NCBI GenBank assembly: GCA_037042915.1
Contig: CM073197.1
Location: 434,001-498,000 of the forward strand
DNA from: Auricularia sp. M13
Taxonomy: Eukaryota; Basidiomycota; Agaricomycetes; Auriculariales; Auriculariaceae
DNA: 64,000 nucleotides
Direction of reading: 5' to 3'
How positions within the stretch are numbered: the first letter of the stretch is position 1; every line of letters starts with the position of its first letter. The notes beneath the pieces were generated by a model that saw only the letters and a list, made by a program, of their open reading frames with translations, ran no database searches and was not told the DNA's origin. Positions 58,938 to 64,000 of this stretch are shown piece after piece. The position numbers and the translations under genes were made by a program.

Positions 58938-60196
58938 ATGAAGTCCAGCTTTGCTGTCATCGGACTGCTTGCATCTAGCATCTTCGCGTCCCCGGTCTCC
59001 GTAGAGAAGCCTGGTCAATCTCTGCTTCTCTTTTCCGACACCGAACCGCCTGTCTGGTATACGCAGGAGGGGAAACTTGCGCTTCAGGCCAAGCACGTCA
59101 AGTTCATCGACGTGACCACGACGTGGGCCGGCCACGCCCAGCGGCTTGCGAAGGTGGCTGCCGCACAGAACTCTGCGGATCGTTTGCTTGCCTCTTTTCC
59201 ACCCATCTCGCAGCAGGCGACCGTCAACTCACTCATCGCAAATCTCTCCACGACGAACCTGGAAAGCTACCTCACCCCGCTGACGGAGTTCTTCAACCGA
59301 TTCCTCCACAGCGAATCTGGGGAGGAGGCCGCCGAAGCGCTCTACAACACAGTCTCTAGTATCGCGCTCGACGCAGGGAGGAGCGATGTCAATGTCACCC
59401 AGGTCTACCATCACTACCCGTCCAATCTCTTCTACCAGAAATCCGTCATTGCTCGGATTGAAGGTGCCGACCCCAGTGCGCCAATTGTTATCCTCGGCTC
59501 GCACCTCGACTCGACTGGGGGAGACTGGCTAAAGCGTGGACCTGGCGCCGATGATGATGGGAGCGGTGTGGTTACATTACTCGAGTCGTACCGCGCGCTC
59601 CTGCAGAACGGATTCAAGCCGAGCGTGCCAGTCGAATTCCACTGGTATGCCGGGGAGGAGGGAGGCCTGCTGGGATCTAGCGACCTTGTGGCGAAGTACG
59701 CCGACGCGGGGATCCCCGTTCGTGCGATGGTCCAGTTCGACATGACCGGTGCGCACCATCTCTTATTTTGAAAAGCGACATTCTTCTCACTCGAGGCCAC
59801 AGCGTACACCCAGCCGGGAAAGACCCCAGCCGTCACGTTTGTCACGGACTACGTCGACGCGCCTCTCACTGCGTACCTAGCGTCTCTCGTCGACGAGTAT
59901 CTGTCTATTGGCTCGGCAACGACGCAGTGTGGCTACGGCTGCTCGGACCATGCTTCGTGGACCAGGGCTGGCTACCCGGCGGCACATCCCTTCGAGGCTG
60001 AGAACGGTTCCGAAAACCCCAACATTCACACTCCCGACGACACGGGTGAGTCTAGTCTATCATGAATACTGCAGTTCAAAATGAAAATCTGATAAATTTT
60101 CTTTTTACTCAAGTCGACGTGCCGGGATTCAGCTTTGACCAGATTCTCGAGTTCGCCAAGCTTGCGGTAGCAGTTGTTGTGGAGCTTGGCTCTTAG
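58938..60196 (+). CDS. Secreted M28 zinc aminopeptidase (leucine aminopeptidase-like)
   Basis: Extracellular di-zinc exopeptidase removing N-terminal residues from peptides. Three exons (58938-59748, 59803-60045, 60114-60196) give 378 residues, normal for the LAP1-type family. Signal peptide MKSSFAVIGLLASSIFASPV, a propeptide-like region, then the metal sites: LGSHLDST (His ligand and Asp), GADDDGSG (bridging Asp), WYAGEEGGLLGS (catalytic Glu and ligand Glu), QFDMT (Asp) and NIHTPDD (His). CGYGC probably forms the family disulphide. YHHYPSNLFYQKSVIARIEG is also typical. A decayed relative lies at 39870-40580 on the other strand. It neighbours the GH53 gene in divergent orientation. Confidence 0.93.
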
Positions 60197-61129
60197 GAAA
60201 GAATGCAGAGGACTACGCTAATATTACCCTACATTCGTCCTCTCTCATGCCGACGCGATAGTTTCCGCCACACTGGCAGCGCGGCGATCGCTCACGAGAG
60301 TTGCAGGGCGAGACGCGCATTGCCTATTGCAGCTGCTATCTCTGTCTCTCTCCATTTCTGTCGTCAGTCTCAGCATCATGCGGATCAGCTCTCCCTGCAA
60401 CTTGGAGTGCGATCGACGGCGCAACTTCAGGTTGAGCGATTAGCCTCAGGGTCCAAACTGGTTATGGATGAAATTTTTTGCGCGGTGGCGGTGGTGGACA
60501 CGTGCGCTACACTTGCGCAGGTGTCGAAGCCCCTGACTGGGATGAGATTCCATAAGGTATTGCTCTAATGCGAATGCAGGAACTTGGCTATTCAACCTGA
60601 CGACGCGTCACGGTCTTCTCGCCCACTTCAGGCGCTATGTACACCCTCATTCGCCGTCCGCGCCGATAGGTGCAGCTATCGCACCTCGTCTTCTGGTCGG
60701 GAACCGGCGCAGTGACCGTGACCGTTGCCTTGAAACACCTCAGCTTCGATTTCTAATCCAGAAACCGTAGCGGCTGCCGCTCGCCACGGACTACCACAGC
60801 AATGCCAATATGAGAAAGACACCGTACAGCACCATATCTGGCCGGATTGTCTCATTGGCAGGAGAGACCGGGGCCGGACACATGGCGGATTGACGCTGCG
60901 TTTGACGTTGTGTAAGTACCCGGGCGCTGACTTGGAAGTGGCCACATGGGGAAAGAAGCCGACTCAAGGTCGACGCGCCGGACTTGGAGCTCCACTGCTA
61001 CTCTGCTCTGGAAGATTGGCTGCCATTGAAGTCCAGCTCTGCTAGCAGCAACACATGCTCATCAGATGCAGAAGTGTGGAGTGTTCCGATTCCAATTGTG
61101 CATTGTGCAACACCTTAGAATTGTTAATA
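60197..61129. other. Intergenic, no recognised gene
   Basis: 3' flank of the aminopeptidase and spacer before the duplicated block. Confidence 0.4.
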
Positions 61130-61320
61130 GTGTGAACGAGGAAGACGCGGAGCCGGGCTTGCCCTAGACGTCTCGCTTCGAGCGCTCTCAGGGGTTCTGG
61201 CCGCTTGCTGCTTGGCAGGCGGTTATCGCTCTGGAAACCGCGCTCGGGGATGAGGCCAGCGCGCACGGGCTGCTTACTCTGCGGAGGAAAAGGGATATAA
61301 GCGGTCAAGTATTGCAACAG
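61130..61320 (-). repeat. Outer part of inverted duplication, right arm
   Basis: Reverse complement resembles 45240-45430 (see there). In this copy the reverse strand is open for 91 codons (PEPLRALEARRLGQARLRVF), but the other copy carries frame-breaking indels, so I do not call a gene. Confidence 0.65.
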
Positions 61321-62654
61321 ATCTCAGCTTTACAATCACCTGGAAACCACAATTGTGTTTGGAGTCTCGGAAGGGGGCTTTATAGCTGGATACGAAGGTC
61401 AAGGACGGTCTGCTAGCGGCGGGAGACAGTTGCCTCGATAGACATGGAACGATTCAGGTCTCGAGTTCGAGCGTTATTTCAGGGGTATCGCCAGCTTTAT
61501 GCAGTACCGCTGCACGGACAGCTGTCCTGCCGCAAGGATTCGACATTGCTCAGGGAGCTTGATATAAATTGACTCTCTTATCGTCTGCCATTCGTCGCTG
61601 CTCACTTCCTGGCAGTGAAACAACCGATGGAGAGACGGGCATCACTACGAGTCCTGGCTTTCAGGATGTGGTAGGGAAGGGGAAGAGCGACCCGTGCTGA
61701 AAAATTGCTGCCGGTTTGGTTGGTTGCACAGCGGGTAAGCTGCTGTCGCAAGTCTGTTCCCACTAATTGTAAAGACGAACTAGATCAGCTTCAGAGAGGC
61801 GAGAAGGATTTCAGTGTCTTATCTTCGTATTGTTGAGGAAGGCGTAGATTAGCAGATGGCTAAGTTCTGAACGCGCGGGTCACGTGCTGTTAGTGGACTC
61901 TTCGCGCTGAGAGTCGTCTAAACTGGATGGAGCTTCTCTCTGGTGCTTCACATATCACAGACGTTGGTCCATCTACTGACTTATCTCGGCCTGGACGGAA
62001 AGAGAACTCGTTCTAGGATCTCGAATGCAGTCTTCTACGCCCCTGTGGCTTCCTCTTTGAGAGCTTCCGCGACCATGCCCGTAATACAGCAGCCAATGTC
62101 ACGTGACCAATGTAAGTACATGGAGTGCGCTCTCGACCGTCAGGATGCAGGGAGGCAGCTTCATTTGTGGAGTCATTGTCTCAGGGACGCGCGTCTCTTT
62201 AGTCCTGAGCGTGGGAACGCCAATGAGCTTTGCCAGCGCAGCTGCAGAGTACTGGAATGCCACGCAGAATACCGAGGATGGCAGCCACTGTTCATCCGCG
62301 CAGCGCCTGTGGCAACCCTTCAAGTTTCCCTATACTGGCAGCGCGAGAGATGAACGCGTGAGAAACGCCATTAATCCCCCGCTCATCTCTCCTCATGAGC
62401 TGCCGCACCGCTTTCCAGCTGTGAGACGTCCAGGCGGACGGGCTGCAAGAGGCGAGGGGGTCGAATGTCCGGCGGAGCGGGCATCAGGTAGACAGTGGCC
62501 AACTCCGAAATCAGAGCGTGTGTTTCCGCTCGCGTCTCCCGCGCACCGGGCCCCTGTCGTGACCAGCCGCCAGCGCCACGTCCGCTTCAGTCACGACTCC
62601 GCCCACGACGCCCACGACGCCTAGCACCGTACCCGTGACGTCCAGCTTGCAGCC
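61321..62654. other. Upstream region of the FHA gene
   Basis: From about 62540 to 62653 the frame one base off from the ATG reads SVTTPPTTPTTPSTVPVTS, low-complexity sequence as found at the N-terminus of fungal FHA scaffold proteins. The same shift is present in the other copy. The remainder holds no supported gene. Confidence 0.4.
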
Positions 62655-64000
62655 ATGGTTGGCCCAGGCGCTGCCCCGGCCCCTGCGCTGGCGCTCTTCC
62701 CGCTGAATGACACGTTCGCGCCCAAAGTTATTTCTCTGGGACAACGCATAAAGGTCAGCAGAACGGTGCATCTTGTGCCTGGAAGTTGCTGACGGATGGT
62801 CTCTTGTTCGCTTTTATATTTATTTCAATTTACTTCGACTTTGCGCGCGGATTCGCATTCAAATTTGGTCATTGGCATGCGGTCGTTCGCGCTGGTGCCT
62901 GCCTCTTGTTCCTCGCCGCGGGATGGTGCTTTGACTACCTCATGGCTACGCTGTACCCGCGCTCTGGTCGCTGCGCTGAACGTCTTCTGAACACGGGATT
63001 TCCTATGACTATGTATCCCGGTCGTGCACCCGTACATGGCAATGCTCGTCGCTCTTCTCTGCTTCTTTCCACTCGACATGGAACCCGTCCGAATACTCGA
63101 CCCTCTACCCAACTGTCCGCGACTGTTGCACTGGTCCACATTGGCGCGACACGCGGAATTAACGACATCCAAACTGCGCCACGCTGCTCGACGACGCCAC
63201 GCGCTCGATCCAACGCGACGCGTATTACCACGCTGGCGCTACTCACTCCATTGCAACGGCGTGACAATACATGCTCCATTCGTCAACAACGATGCGGGAC
63301 CCTGCTCACCGTCGGCACATTTGCACACGACGACCTGTCCGCGACTGTTGTATTCGACGCATGGCACGACGCGCTTTCAACAACCTTGACCCAACACCAC
63401 GCCTGTCTGAACCCTTCGACCATGTGGATGGTGCTGTGCGCTCGATTGCGATGTTTTCGACAAATGCTACACGTCGTGCCGCGTCGATACCGGTCCCATA
63501 CTCCCAATCTAAACCTGTGTCCAACCTTGCTCATTGTTGTCACTCATTGACTCAATGGACGACGCATCATGTGCTACCACAATTGATCGATGGCTGCTCC
63601 ACGTCGCGACTCGCAGATTGGCCGCCAAACGAGCGCAAAGACCGTTCCCAACGAACGCAACGGCTATTTCGACACCAAAGTCCTGTCAAGGCAACATGCG
63701 GAAGTTTGGGAGGAGGGTGGGAAGGTACGATTTATCCATACACTCTTGACGGCGTACTCATGTGCGCGCTTCTCGAAGATTTGGATTAAGGACGTCAAGA
63801 GTAGCAATGGCACCTTCATCAACTCTATCCGCCTGTCACCCGAAGGTGTCGAGAGCGAGCCTTTCGAGCTTCACACTGATGACATTGTGGTGGGTCACTT
63901 TCTATTCAGCCGTTGCCACACGAGAATGACATAGCGCGCGCGTCTAGGAATTCGGCATTGACATCGTGGGCGAGGACAACAAGACGATCATCCACCACAA
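62655..64000 (+). CDS. FHA-domain protein (Vps64/Far10/SLMAP-like), 3' end outside window
   Basis: Phosphothreonine-binding FHA scaffold; relatives sit on the ER, nuclear envelope or vacuole as part of the STRIPAK/Far complex and in cytoplasm-to-vacuole targeting. Exons seen: 62655-62753 (PAPALALFPLNDTFAPKVI), 63617-63724 (IGRQTSAKTVPNERNGYFDT, VLSRQHAEVWEEGGK), 63779-63889 (IWIKDVKSSNGTFINSIRLS) and 63948 onward (EFGIDIVGEDNKTIIHH). All FHA signature residues are present: G-R of IGRQ, S-R-x-H of LSRQH, SSNGTFIN. The 5'-most ATG of this frame is used as start, but an upstream Ser/Thr/Pro stretch one base out of frame suggests the original N-terminus was longer. Intron 1 is 863 bp, against 54-58 bp for the others, starts GTCAGC, and contains a 254-codon open frame. 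Confidence 0.85.

Noticed and set aside
61042-61317. 91-codon reverse-strand frame as a gene
   Set aside because: The related sequence at 45240-45430 has indels and stops that show no pressure to keep the frame.

Overview
The window looks like nuclear DNA of a white-rot Agaricomycete (basidiomycete). Most genes are cut by short GT-AG introns of about 45-60 bp, coding GC is high, TATA boxes lie 40-190 bp upstream of several start codons, and one gene is a secreted class II haem peroxidase of the manganese-peroxidase type. Gene models were read by eye from conserved motifs, reading frame and splice sites. Where exon lengths are quoted, their sum is divisible by three.

Layout. 1-9.2 kb: the 3' part of a salicylate-hydroxylase-like FAD monooxygenase, exosome subunit RRP46, the tiny mitochondrial ribosomal protein bL33m, a ten-exon manganese peroxidase and a single-finger C2H2 protein. 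9.2-22.3 kb is gene-poor. It holds a second, paralogous single-finger C2H2 gene and three non-autonomous DNA transposons: two Mutator-like elements with 9-bp target-site duplications and one CACTA-like foldback element. 22.3-25.1 kb: three small intronless genes of unknown function that share a C-terminal motif (a fourth lies at 39.1 kb). 25.3-31 kb: a multi-pass membrane protein and a head-to-head pair of fucosyltransferase-like type II membrane enzymes. 33-39.4 kb: transaldolase, a protein with a PP1-docking motif, another multi-pass membrane protein and the fourth small gene. 39.9-45.4 kb: a decayed aminopeptidase copy and a decayed FHA-domain (Vps64/Far10-like) gene. 47.8-60.2 kb: a DUF6534-type membrane protein with minisatellites in its introns, a BAHD-like acyltransferase, a satellite array, a GH53 endo-galactanase and an intact M28 aminopeptidase. 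61.1-64 kb: an inverted copy of the FHA block whose FHA coding frame is undamaged in the visible part and which runs off the window.

The main theme is local duplication followed by decay: two C2H2 genes, two fucosyltransferase-like genes, four small C-terminal-motif genes, a gene/pseudogene pair of M28 aminopeptidase, an inverted pair of FHA blocks, and three copies of the 5' region of RRP46. Enzymes for plant-biomass use (manganese peroxidase, endo-galactanase, aminopeptidase, FAD monooxygenase) are interspersed with housekeeping genes (RRP46, bL33m, transaldolase). I see no operon-like functional cluster. The best candidates for something undescribed are the small C-terminal-motif family and the duplicated RRP46 promoter block.
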